64,000 nucleotides of DNA from Flagellimonas oceanensis (lineage in GTDB: Bacteria; Bacteroidota; Bacteroidia; Flavobacteriales; Flavobacteriaceae): positions 299,161 through 363,160 of the forward strand of contig NZ_RZNA01000052.1 in the NCBI RefSeq assembly GCF_003992595.1. The letters run 5' to 3'. Position 1 is the first letter of the stretch; every line of letters begins with the position of its first letter. A program made the position numbers and the translations under genes. The notes under the pieces are model-generated. The model was not told where the DNA came from. It ran no database searches and saw only the letters and a program-made list of their open reading frames with translations. This document shows positions 41,278-49,814 of the stretch, one piece after another.

Positions 41278-41759
41278 TTGGGTTGTCTTAATAGGTTGTG
41301 ATAAATACTTTTTTCGGACTTTTCAATAATCCTTGCGTTCACGACTTGTTCATAATAGGCGGCAGGTCCGACACCTCCGATAATGGCATAGGCATACCCC
41401 ATTTCCTTGAGAGCCAGCAATGATTTGATCAATAGGATTTTTCCAATACCCTTGCCCCTTTGGTCAGCGAGCACCCCCGTTGGACCAAAAAAGTTCTTGG
41501 CGGTGCTCTCGAAACAGGCAAAACCTAAAATCTGTTGATTTCGCTGTGCTATGAAACAATTTACGGGCAAAGTGGAAAAGACGACTTCCACTTCATCAGC
41601 CCAATTCTTGCTAAAATGTTTGTTGACCCAATCCTCTACAATGCTTTTTTCCGGGGTAATGGGCCGTTTGAATATGATTCCTTCTTTCTCTAGAAGTTTC
41701 TTTTCTTCATGAGAGATGTCGGGTAGGTCCAAAAGTCGAACAAGCATGTCCTGCATCAT
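41274..41759 (-). CDS. GNAT-family N-acetyltransferase in the wall-recycling operon
   Basis: This protein has 161 residues; MMQDMLVRLLDLPD is at the start, and either of two adjacent ATGs may serve. The acetyl-CoA loop is GVLADQRGKGIGKILLIKSL (motif A: Q/RxxGxG/A), preceded by GFACFESTAKNFFGPT and followed by GYAYAIIGGVGPAAYYE. The acceptor could be an amino sugar released by denuded glycans (glucosamine) or an amino acid; neither is shown by sequence. Its stop overlaps the ampG-like ATG by 4 bp and its start overlaps the GHL10 stop by 4 bp. Confidence 0.85.
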   Translation of the reverse strand: MMQDMLVRLLDLPDISHEEKKLLEKEGIIFKRPITPEKSIVEDWVNKHFSKNWADEVEVVFSTLPVNCFIAQRNQQILGFACFESTAKNFFGPTGVLADQRGKGIGKILLIKSLLALKEMGYAYAIIGGVGPAAYYEQVVNARIIEKSEKSIYHNLLRQPK

Positions 41760-43249
41760 CTTAATTTAATTTTTTCTATTGGCTGCATGGCGCTCTCATT
41801 GCCAAAAGCATCAACTATGTTGATTTTTAAATCACTTCGTAATTGTTTTTGAGTCAAATTGAATTCAAAACATCTTTCCATAAGACTTTCTGAAAGATAT
41901 TGTTTTCCAATGAGTTGTGATGCTCCTTTTTTTACCTGATAAAGATGTAGGAATCGAGGGATGGTATCACTATGGGCGATGCAGATGTCCAATTTTTGAT
42001 TGTTGACCTGAACGGAATTGATGGCTGGTAATTGAACAACTCGAACCACTTTGTTCAATGGTCTCGGATTCTCAGCGGGAAGAGCATAATATTTCTTTTG
42101 AAGCTTTTTATTGACTTTCTCGTGTTGGCCAATCAAGGATTTGGCACTGAAAAAGATGTTGCCATCAATATTTTTCAAATCACGGGCGTAGTTCAACTGC
42201 TTGGGTATCTCGTTTTTCTTTTCCCAAGCCTTATCTGCGTTGTTTTTGATTTTATAGGTACCGTTTCCTACATATAAATTGGTGTTAGGGGTGTGATCGG
42301 CCCACCAACTGGTAATTATTTTGTGAGAGGCAACGGGGTAGTCCATACTCCAATATACTTGTGGAGCCAAATAATCCAACCAGCCTTTTTGCACCCATAG
42401 AACAGGGTCTGCATACAGGTCCTCATAGGTGGTTTGTCCAGCTTTGGTAGCGGAGCCCATGGGGTCTGTACTCTTGTTTTTCCAGACTCCGAACGGACTT
42501 ATTCCGAACTGTACCCAAGGTTTATGTTTTTTGATGGTCTCGTGGACATTCTTTACCAAAGAATCAACATTGCTACGTCGCCAATCCTCTATTGATTGGT
42601 CGGGAAGACCGTATTTGGAAAATGTTTCGGCATCATCAAAAGTTTCCCCTACGACTTTGTAGGGATAGAAGTAATCATCAAAATGGATAGCATCAATCTC
42701 ATAGTTTGTGACCAGTTCCTCTATGATTTTATTGAATTTTTCCCTGACTGCTGGTAGTCCTGGATTGTAATAGTTCTTTTTCCCGTATTGGATGATCCAA
42801 TCGGGGTGTTGATAATAGTCATGATTCTGGGAAAGTAATGAAGTATCCAAGCTAACTGTGGCTCTATATGGGTTGAGCCAAGCGTGGAATTCCATGCCGC
42901 GTTTGTGGGTTTCATTGATCATCCATTGGAGCGGTTCATCAAACCCTGAGGGAGCTTTACCTTCTGTCCCCGTCAGATATCTGGACCAAGGGGCCAAATC
43001 GGTGGGGTAGAGTGCGTCTCCGGCGGTGCGTACCTGTACAATGGCCGCGTTGAAATTCATCTTTTGGTAGAAATCAAGGATATCGATAAAATCCTTTTTT
43101 TTCTTGGCAACATTGTCCTCTGGGTGCTTGGGCCAATCAATGTTGGCCACGGTGGCAATCCACACGCCCCTAAATTCTTTTTTTGGTGCTTTGGAAACTG
43201 CACAGGAAAACAGAAAAAGTAGCGGGATTATGTATAAAATTCGATGCAT
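41756..43249 (-). CDS. GHL10 (DigH/YngK-like) glycoside hydrolase lipoprotein
   Basis: The 497-residue lipoprotein has MHRILYIIPLLFLFSC and Cys16. The barrel begins KEFRGVWIATVANIDWPKHP and continues with MNFNAAIVQVRTAGDALYPT, GMEFHAWLNPYRATV, YNPGLPAVREKFNKII, YEIDAIHFDDYFYPY (Asp-Asp, likely acids), VQFGISPFGVW and WLDYLAPQVYWSMDYP. These are the signature blocks of PF02638/GHL10. E. coli DigH of this family was reported to cleave peptidoglycan glycans that have lost their stem peptides (recalled from the literature). Location in the envelope fits release of such sugars for uptake. It is the first gene of the six-gene operon; a terminator separates it from SusD. Confidence 0.92.
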   Translation of the reverse strand: MHRILYIIPLLFLFSCAVSKAPKKEFRGVWIATVANIDWPKHPEDNVAKKKKDFIDILDFYQKMNFNAAIVQVRTAGDALYPTDLAPWSRYLTGTEGKAPSGFDEPLQWMINETHKRGMEFHAWLNPYRATVSLDTSLLSQNHDYYQHPDWIIQYGKKNYYNPGLPAVREKFNKIIEELVTNYEIDAIHFDDYFYPYKVVGETFDDAETFSKYGLPDQSIEDWRRSNVDSLVKNVHETIKKHKPWVQFGISPFGVWKNKSTDPMGSATKAGQTTYEDLYADPVLWVQKGWLDYLAPQVYWSMDYPVASHKIITSWWADHTPNTNLYVGNGTYKIKNNADKAWEKKNEIPKQLNYARDLKNIDGNIFFSAKSLIGQHEKVNKKLQKKYYALPAENPRPLNKVVRVVQLPAINSVQVNNQKLDICIAHSDTIPRFLHLYQVKKGASQLIGKQYLSESLMERCFEFNLTQKQLRSDLKINIVDAFGNESAMQPIEKIKLR

Positions 43250-43258
43250 ATAAGCGAA

Positions 43259-43296
43259 AAAAAAGGCCTACGTATGCACTAAATGTAGGCCTTTTT
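43259..43296 (-). terminator. Rho-independent terminator after susD-like gene
   Basis: GGCCTAC (43265-43271) pairs with GTAGGCC (43285-43291) around a 13-base loop, inside flanking A5/T5 tracts that extend the stem. It should stop most transcripts from nagB-SusC-SusD before the GHL10 operon. Confidence 0.85.
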
Positions 43297-43337
43297 AAGA
43301 TTAATTAAACAACTAACAACTTAAAAACATTGTCTTT

Positions 43338-44678
43338 TTAAATGGCTGGATCAGCCGGTGTGTTCGTATTGTTATCTCTCTCAGTATTAGGATAAGGATA
43401 GAAATTTCTGTTTCGCTCCTCATCAAAATTCTGTACTGATGGAGATGGTTCCGGCCTTCCAAATCTTCTACTGTCTTCCAAACTTGAACCTGTTAAAAAC
43501 AATTCGATTCTTCTGTTTTTATATACTTCCTCAAGTAGTGCGTCTACTGAAGTGTCCCCAGCATATTCAGGAAGATTGGCATTCACGTCAAAAGCATCAT
43601 CGGTATCTGTCAATACCAGATTTAAAGCGGTAAGGGCAGCACCAGTATCTGGGGAGGCTTTCCTAAGGTTGGCCTCGGCAATAATCAAATTCATTTCATC
43701 TGGTAGATATAATGGAATTGACTCTGATCCATTCTCATCATCAAAAAAACCAGCTAGATCCTCGATGGGAAGTTGGTTAAGGTTTACTGTGTCCAAGGGA
43801 ATTAGATAGAACTCGGTCCTACCATCATTTTCGTCGATATCAAATGAATCTGGTAATCCAAAATTATCTCTTGGTTTAAAGTTTGGAGTTCCATTTTGGT
43901 ATACCCTTGCCCAAATAGGATTTAGGTTTTGCGAATCGTAGCTAAACACGGAAGTCGATGTTTGGTCCACTGCAGATGCTGCGGTAATGGCCGCATCGTA
44001 GTTGCCCGCGTACAAGTTGAACCTCGCCAACATGGCATCTATGGTGTTTTCCAAATCGATTTGTCCTCTCAGTATTTCTTCCTCAAACTCTGAAGAAACT
44101 GGAGTGGCGGCCAACGTATTTTTTGCCTCGTTCAACAAAGTAATGGCAGTGTTAAAACCTTCGATACGTGAAACAAAAGGAGGGTTGTCTTCTGATGTTG
44201 CCACGATAACTTGCTCATAACTTTGAGCCATTGCACCAATACTCATCGCATGGTAAAGGTTAGCATAGGCAATCAATCCGCTTTGAGTTCCTGGGTCGAT
44301 ATCTATGGTCGCTGCATTTGCTGAGATATCTTCCGCAATACCAATTATCCTGAGCATGGTAGTCCAGAGTCCAATTACATTTGAGTTTGTGTTTGGAATA
44401 TCCCCTCCATCTTCTAGGTCAATCATGTTTTGGAAGGTGGTGGTTATACCAGCCTCCCTTGTTGTAATGGCAGGCGTTTCTATAATATACCGTAAACCTG
44501 TTGTGGAATACAGTTCCTGCATTCCCGTGGTTGCAGCCAAAATACCTTCCCTAGAGGAAAATACCTGGTCGCTGGTTGCAGCATTCGGATTTTCAAAATC
44601 TGTTTCGCAGGATGTCATTGCCAATACGGTTGTTAGCAGAAACATCAGCTTATATGTGTTATATCTGTAAAATTTCAT
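43338..44678 (-). CDS. SusD/RagB-family nutrient-binding lipoprotein
   Basis: The protein has 446 residues, from the ATG at 44678 (a TTG two codons upstream was not preferred). The signal peptide MKFYRYNTYKLMFLLTTVLA leads to lipobox Cys24 in MTSCETDF. The SusD-like pattern continues with ENPNAATSDQVFSSREGILAATTGMQELY, helix-rich TPR-like segments (LARFNLYAGNYDAAITAASAV), the LIIAEANLRKASPDTGAALTALNLV block and VYKNRRIELFLTGSSLEDSRRFG near the C-terminus. It is the surface lid of a SusCD TonB-dependent importer, 17 bp after susC. With the neighbouring genes, the likely ligand is a muropeptide, glycan fragment or amino-sugar oligomer (an inference). Confidence 0.92.
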   Translation of the reverse strand: MKFYRYNTYKLMFLLTTVLAMTSCETDFENPNAATSDQVFSSREGILAATTGMQELYSTTGLRYIIETPAITTREAGITTTFQNMIDLEDGGDIPNTNSNVIGLWTTMLRIIGIAEDISANAATIDIDPGTQSGLIAYANLYHAMSIGAMAQSYEQVIVATSEDNPPFVSRIEGFNTAITLLNEAKNTLAATPVSSEFEEEILRGQIDLENTIDAMLARFNLYAGNYDAAITAASAVDQTSTSVFSYDSQNLNPIWARVYQNGTPNFKPRDNFGLPDSFDIDENDGRTEFYLIPLDTVNLNQLPIEDLAGFFDDENGSESIPLYLPDEMNLIIAEANLRKASPDTGAALTALNLVLTDTDDAFDVNANLPEYAGDTSVDALLEEVYKNRRIELFLTGSSLEDSRRFGRPEPSPSVQNFDEERNRNFYPYPNTERDNNTNTPADPAI

Positions 44679-44695
44679 TGTCAATTTTTTTAAGA

Positions 44696-47668
44696 TTAGA
44701 AGCTTACGTTAACGCCTAACTGATACGTTCTTGGAATCGGCACAGTAGCGAAATCGAATCCACGTACACCGTTGCTTTGTCCTGCAGCACTGACTTCTGG
44801 ATCCCATCCTGAATAATCGTCCCAAGAAATAAGGTTTCTTCCGACCAAGCTGAACTTCACATTGTCTATGTACTCCCAGTTTGGTTTAAAGTTGTAGCTC
44901 AAGGCTACCTCACGTAGTTTTACAAAAGAACCATCTTCCACAAATTCTTCGAAAATGTTTGCTTGGGCACTTCCGTATCCTTTTGGACGGTTGCCCAACA
45001 ATTCTTGTCCAACATTGTATCCGCCTCCGAAAACCACGTTGTCCAACAATCTTCTGTTCCAGTTGAATACGTCGTATCCTTGAACGGCATCAAATTGAAC
45101 CCTAAGTCCAAAATCCTTATAGGTAAATTCGTTGATCAAGGAGCCGAACCAATCTGGATTTGGGTCTCCCAATACTTTGGAAGATTCACCGTCTTCGGTG
45201 GTGCCTCTATATGGGTATCCAGATTCATCCAAAGCAATGGAACCGTCTTCGTTCCTTGCATAGAATTGTCGATAGAATACACCAAGGGATTCTCCTTCAA
45301 TCACGTAGTTGGTAGAGAAACTTCCTGCTAGCGTCAATCTTCCGCCACCGGCAACACTTGTTACTTCATTGTTGTTGGATGAGAATGTAGCTGTTACATC
45401 CCAATTAAAATCCTGGGTTTTTATGGGGGCTCCTCTTAGCAACACCTCAACACCTGTATTTTCCAGGTTGCCAACATTTTCGAATCTTGACCCAAATCCA
45501 CTTGACGGAGCCAAAACTCTTGGTAAGAGCAAATCGGTTACTTTTTGTTTGTAGTATGAGAACTCAACACCTAATCGGTTATTGAACAAACCTGCATCAA
45601 AACCAAGCTCTATCTCGTCCTGTCTTTCAGGTTTTAAGTTTTCGTTACCTTGTGCTGTAGAAGGTATGAGACTTACCGAACCTGTTAAGGCTGATGGATT
45701 GTAGACAGAAAATCTGTCAAAAGCACCCAATGCTGTAAGGTTACCTGCTTGCCCCCAAGAAGCTCTAATTTTGAATAGGTTAAAGCTATCTCCCAGGCTA
45801 TCTTGCCAAAAGTCCTCATCGGAAATCACATATGATCCACTGGCCTTGAAATAAACCTGATTACGCTCATCCTCTCCAAAGGTTGAAGCGCCATCCAAAC
45901 GAACGGCACCGTTCACGTAAATCTTATCGTTGAATGAAAAGGATTGTTGGAAGAACGCACCCCAGTAGGAGATTTGAGACCTTGATTCACCTTGTTCCAA
46001 AATACTACCGCCCGTTGCAGTTTGTACTACAGGGGGTAATCCAGTGGCATTGATTCCAACTCTGTCTCGTTCCTCATATTGCCAAGATCCACCCAATGTT
46101 GAAGTTGAGTTAATCGCATCTGTCAATTCTGTTTGGTAGGTCACATTAAGGTCAGAGTTGTATTGAAAATTGTTCAAATCCGCTCTTCTTGCATATCCAT
46201 CAGGGTTAGGCGACGTATTTCCTATAGGTATGTATGCAGTTGCTGATTGATTGTAGTAATCCATACCCAAAGTATACTTCGCGCTCAAGTGCTTGTTGAA
46301 CTTGGCATCCAAAGCTATACTTGTGATAAAGCGGTTGGTTTTTTGACCGAAATCAAAACGGGCTACAGCTTCTGCAGGGTTTGTTCTTGGAACCGCTGGA
46401 GAAGTAACAGGATAAACACCTGACTCATCTGGGGATGGGTCGATGTAGTTGTCACTGAAAACAAAACCGGTAATTGCTCCATAAGCATTGTTGATACCTC
46501 CGTTGGGAACATCCTTACTTACACTACGAACATAATTGAAACCTCCGGTGATATCCAACCAATCAAACGCCTTTTGGGTCAGATTGGCCTTGAAGCCATA
46601 CCTTTTGAAGTTTGTGTTTTTGATAATTCCTTCATTATCAAGGTGTGATGCTGATAGGTAATAGGATGTTTTCTCTGAACCTCCTGTCATGGATAGGTAG
46701 TTTTCCACACCAAATCCTGTATCAAAAAAGGCATCCTGAAGATTGTAGCGTTCTACCGCATAGGTGTCCAGATTAGTCCTGTCGCCGGGAACTTCCCAGG
46801 CCAATGGAACTGTATTGTAATCTATTTCCTTGCGGAGTTCGTTTACTCTTACATTGGTCATAAAGCTGTATTTGGGGTCGCCACTTCTACCTTGTTTGGT
46901 AAAGATTTGCACAACACCATTACTTGCCCTGGAACCATAAATAGCTGCAGCAGCTGCACCTTTAATCACTTCGATTTTTTCAATGTCGTTCGGGTTGATG
47001 TCCGCCAAACGGTTCTGGGCATTACCACCAAGATCTACCAACTCGTTACTGGAGTTACTGATGATTATACCGTCCACAATGTACAATGGGTCTGAGCTAC
47101 CGGCAATGGTACTTGGCCCCCTTAAACGGATGCTTATACCTCCGGCAGGGTCACCAGAGTTTTGTTGTACCAAGGCCCCTGTGATTTTACCGGCAATAGC
47201 CTGGTCAATTTGGGTTGCGCCGTTCTCGGTGAGTTCTTCGGCCTTAACCGAAGAAATGGCATTACCCAAGGTTCGTTTGTTCACCCCTGAGCCAGATCCT
47301 GTAACAACGACTTCATCCAGACTCAAAAGGTCTTCTGCAAGGGCGATGTCCGTTGAAATCGTTTGACTGCTTCCCGCATCAATGGATATCTTTTGACTTG
47401 TAAAGCCAAGGGAGCTGAACACCAAGGTGTGATCTCCGGATTCCAATGTTGCTGTAAAGCTGTAGTTCCCATCAAAATCGGTTACGGTACCGAAAGATGT
47501 GTTTTCAATAAATACCGAAGCACCTGCCAATGGAAGGTCGGTCCCGGTTTCTGTAACAGTTCCGGTAAAGGTGTATTGACTCTGGCCAAACGCAGAAAGC
47601 GTGGATACCATGAGTGCGAATAGCACCAATCGGAACTTCAATCCTAAATAATCATGAAGTTTTCGCAT
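44696..47668 (-). CDS. SusC/RagA-family TonB-dependent outer-membrane transporter
   Basis: The protein has 990 residues with a signal peptide (MRKLHDYLGLKFRLVLFALMVSTLSAFGQ). A carboxypeptidase-regulatory-like domain follows (TFTGTVTETGTDLPLAGASVFIE, about 30-115), then DEVVVTGSGSGVNKRTLGNAIS (TonB-linked plug, about 118-240) and a 22-strand barrel with the SusC pieces DPLYIVDGIIISN, DIEKIEVIKGAAAAAIYGSRA, GVVQIFTKQG and WGQAGNL, with a final strand YQLGVNVSF. It forms the channel for the SusD lipoprotein. It starts 60 bp after the NagB-PIG-L gene and shares its strand, so it is probably read from the same promoter. Confidence 0.95.
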   Translation of the reverse strand: MRKLHDYLGLKFRLVLFALMVSTLSAFGQSQYTFTGTVTETGTDLPLAGASVFIENTSFGTVTDFDGNYSFTATLESGDHTLVFSSLGFTSQKISIDAGSSQTISTDIALAEDLLSLDEVVVTGSGSGVNKRTLGNAISSVKAEELTENGATQIDQAIAGKITGALVQQNSGDPAGGISIRLRGPSTIAGSSDPLYIVDGIIISNSSNELVDLGGNAQNRLADINPNDIEKIEVIKGAAAAAIYGSRASNGVVQIFTKQGRSGDPKYSFMTNVRVNELRKEIDYNTVPLAWEVPGDRTNLDTYAVERYNLQDAFFDTGFGVENYLSMTGGSEKTSYYLSASHLDNEGIIKNTNFKRYGFKANLTQKAFDWLDITGGFNYVRSVSKDVPNGGINNAYGAITGFVFSDNYIDPSPDESGVYPVTSPAVPRTNPAEAVARFDFGQKTNRFITSIALDAKFNKHLSAKYTLGMDYYNQSATAYIPIGNTSPNPDGYARRADLNNFQYNSDLNVTYQTELTDAINSTSTLGGSWQYEERDRVGINATGLPPVVQTATGGSILEQGESRSQISYWGAFFQQSFSFNDKIYVNGAVRLDGASTFGEDERNQVYFKASGSYVISDEDFWQDSLGDSFNLFKIRASWGQAGNLTALGAFDRFSVYNPSALTGSVSLIPSTAQGNENLKPERQDEIELGFDAGLFNNRLGVEFSYYKQKVTDLLLPRVLAPSSGFGSRFENVGNLENTGVEVLLRGAPIKTQDFNWDVTATFSSNNNEVTSVAGGGRLTLAGSFSTNYVIEGESLGVFYRQFYARNEDGSIALDESGYPYRGTTEDGESSKVLGDPNPDWFGSLINEFTYKDFGLRVQFDAVQGYDVFNWNRRLLDNVVFGGGYNVGQELLGNRPKGYGSAQANIFEEFVEDGSFVKLREVALSYNFKPNWEYIDNVKFSLVGRNLISWDDYSGWDPEVSAAGQSNGVRGFDFATVPIPRTYQLGVNVSF

Positions 47669-47728
47669 AAAATTGAGTAGTTTAATTTAATTGAGTTTAG
47701 TTTGAACGAGTAGTTTGTAACATTGGTT

Positions 47729-49636
47729 TTAGAAATGATAGCGAACAAAGCCTTCCATCGCTTCGTATTCTGCCATTCCGAGTGCGTTATATCTATTGGC
47801 TGTGTCCTTGTTTCTTTGTTCTGCACGTTGCCAGAACTCCCTTTCATCATTACCTGGGAACATAGCGCTGTCTTTTTGTGACTGGTGTTTGAAAATAGCG
47901 TTGATTTTTCGGGTCATATCCTTTGGTCCGATTGGCACGGCCATTTCCATGTCCGCAATGTCCCATTCCTGCCAAGCTCCACGATAGAGCCATACGTAAC
48001 AGTTTCTGATCCATTCCACACGGTCTTCCTTCAGTTTTTCAAGTGCCTTGAAAATAATTTGAAGACATACCCTATGGGTTCCGTGAGGGTCGGATAAGTC
48101 TCCCGCGGCAAATATTTGATGTGGTTTTAGTTTGTTGAGCAAATCATAGGTGATTTGAACATCTTCATCGGAGAGAGGCTTCTTTCTAACCGCGCCTGTT
48201 TCGTAGAACGGTAGGTTTTGAAAGTGGGCATTCTCTTCCGATACGCCACAATATCTGCAAGCGGCCAAAGCTTCACCTTTTCGAATGAGCCCTTTGAACT
48301 CTTGAATTTCTGGGCTGTCCAGTTCTCCAGGCTCTTTGTTGGCCAAGAACTCCCGTACTTCCTTGAATTTCTTTTTAAGCTCTTTATTGTCTTTTTGTAC
48401 ATCGGTGGCAAAATCCAAGAAGCGGATTACTTCGTCATCAAATACCGCAATGTTTCCTGAGGTTTGATACGCTACGTGAACATCATGCCCTTGGTCAACC
48501 AACCTTAGTAAAGTTCCTCCCATGGAAATTACATCGTCATCGGGATGAGGACTGAATATCAATGATGTTTTGGGATGCGGTTGTGCTCTTTCGGGTCTTT
48601 GACTATCGTCTGCGTTGGGTTTTCCTCCAGGCCACCCTGTGATTGTATGTTGTAATTGATTGAAGACTTTTAGGTTAATCTGCTCTGCAGACCCTACTTC
48701 GGCAATCAAATTGCCCATCCCATATTCGTTATAATCCTCATTGGTCAACTTTAGAATGGCTTTGTTCAATTTCTCTGATAACCATATTGTAGCTGTTTTT
48801 ATCAGTTTTTCGTCCCAATCACATTCTGTTGCCAACCATGGTGTTTTTATTCTTGTCAATGATGATGCGGCAGCTTCGTCTAAAACAAAATCACAATTGT
48901 CATGATGCTGTAGGAAAGTAGCTGGGACTGACTCTTTGATTTCGCCTTCCACTGCTTGTTGGATAATGCTGGATTTTCCTTCGCCCCAAGCCATCAAAAT
49001 TATTTTGTCGGCATTCATTATGGTGCCAACCCCCATGGTTATGGCTCTTTTTGGTACATTCTCTTCTCCAAAAAAATCACTTGCGGCATCAAGACGGGTA
49101 ACACGGTCCAAGCGGATCAACCTTGTTTTACTGCTCAAAGTGGAACCTGGTTCGTTGAACCCGATATGTCCAGTTCTGCCGATACCCAATATTTGAATAT
49201 CGATTCCACCAACATTTTTAATTTTTTCTTCGTAATCCTCGCAATACTTCCTTACGCCTTCCATGGAAAGTGTTCCATTTGGAATATGCACGTTGTGAGG
49301 TTCTATATCTATATGATCGAACAAGTGCTCGTTCATAAACCTTACATAACTATGGATGGAGTCGGGTTCCATTGGAAAATACTCGTCCAAGTTAAACGTG
49401 ATCACATTTTTGAAACTTAGTCGTCCTTCTTTATGGAATTGCACCAAGTAATCATAAACTTTTACGGGAGTGGATCCCGTTGCCAAACCTAAAACAGCTT
49501 TAGTTCCCTGTTCTTGTTTTTGCTTGATCAAACTTGCGATTTCGTTGGCTACCGACAACGATGCTTCGTCTGAATCCCCATGGATAATTGTACGGATTTT
49601 TTCAAATCTTAATTCTTCCTGATAAGGCTGGTACAT
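47729..49636 (-). CDS. nagB: Glucosamine-6-phosphate deaminase fused to PIG-L-type deacetylase
   Basis: The protein has 635 residues. The N-terminal NagB domain (about 1-280) has GLATGSTPVKVYDYL, FNLDEYFPME (LDEY at 83-86) and GIGRTGHIGFNEPGS (152-165); where E. coli has Asp141 before the GH, this clade has Thr155, and Glu162 matches E148. A linker with NEYGMGNLIAEVGSAEQINLKVFNQLQHTITGWPGG leads to a PIG-L/LmbE domain (about 355-630) with LIFSPHPDDDVISMGGTLLRL (His364), and AAGDLSDPHGTHRVCLQI (HxxH). PIG-L proteins are zinc deacetylases of GlcNAc compounds. So one chain could deacetylate and deaminate GlcNAc-6-P to Fru-6-P, replacing NagA. It is divergent from the DeoR gene. Confidence 0.9.
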   Translation of the reverse strand: MYQPYQEELRFEKIRTIIHGDSDEASLSVANEIASLIKQKQEQGTKAVLGLATGSTPVKVYDYLVQFHKEGRLSFKNVITFNLDEYFPMEPDSIHSYVRFMNEHLFDHIDIEPHNVHIPNGTLSMEGVRKYCEDYEEKIKNVGGIDIQILGIGRTGHIGFNEPGSTLSSKTRLIRLDRVTRLDAASDFFGEENVPKRAITMGVGTIMNADKIILMAWGEGKSSIIQQAVEGEIKESVPATFLQHHDNCDFVLDEAAASSLTRIKTPWLATECDWDEKLIKTATIWLSEKLNKAILKLTNEDYNEYGMGNLIAEVGSAEQINLKVFNQLQHTITGWPGGKPNADDSQRPERAQPHPKTSLIFSPHPDDDVISMGGTLLRLVDQGHDVHVAYQTSGNIAVFDDEVIRFLDFATDVQKDNKELKKKFKEVREFLANKEPGELDSPEIQEFKGLIRKGEALAACRYCGVSEENAHFQNLPFYETGAVRKKPLSDEDVQITYDLLNKLKPHQIFAAGDLSDPHGTHRVCLQIIFKALEKLKEDRVEWIRNCYVWLYRGAWQEWDIADMEMAVPIGPKDMTRKINAIFKHQSQKDSAMFPGNDEREFWQRAEQRNKDTANRYNALGMAEYEAMEGFVRYHF

Positions 49637-49656
49637 AAGAAAATTTATAATGTTCT

Positions 49657-49780
49657 AGCAAAATGCTGAAAAGTTAATTCCAAATGTATGCAAAAAACTG
49701 CAAATAATGCAATTAAGTGCTTTTTTTGAATAAAAAATATTAAATACTGCAAGATTTTGCCGTATTTTGCCGTTATTGCT
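49657..49780. promoter_or_regulatory. Phased TGC operator-like region between nagB and deoR-type gene
   Basis: TGC (within TGCAA or TTTTGC) begins at 49689, 49699, 49708, 49748, 49758, 49768 and 49777, that is, at about 10-base steps in two groups. A dyad AGCA-AAA-TGCT lies at 49657-49667. The direct repeat ATTTTGCCGT occurs at 49754 and 49764. These features surround the -7 box for nagB and lie before the regulator gene, as expected for cooperative binding sites of a DeoR/GlpR regulator. Confidence 0.5.
49681..49712 (-). promoter_or_regulatory. Promoter of the nagB-SusC-SusD operon
   Basis: On the - strand, TTG (49712-49710), a 21-base spacer and TACATTTG (49688-49681) match the Bacteroidota consensus, ending 44 bases before the nagB ATG. 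The promoter is embedded in the phased TGC sites, so regulation by the divergent DeoR-type protein is likely. Confidence 0.6.
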
Positions 49781-49814
49781 GTCGTTTTTAGTATTTATTT
49801 AACTTTAACCACCT

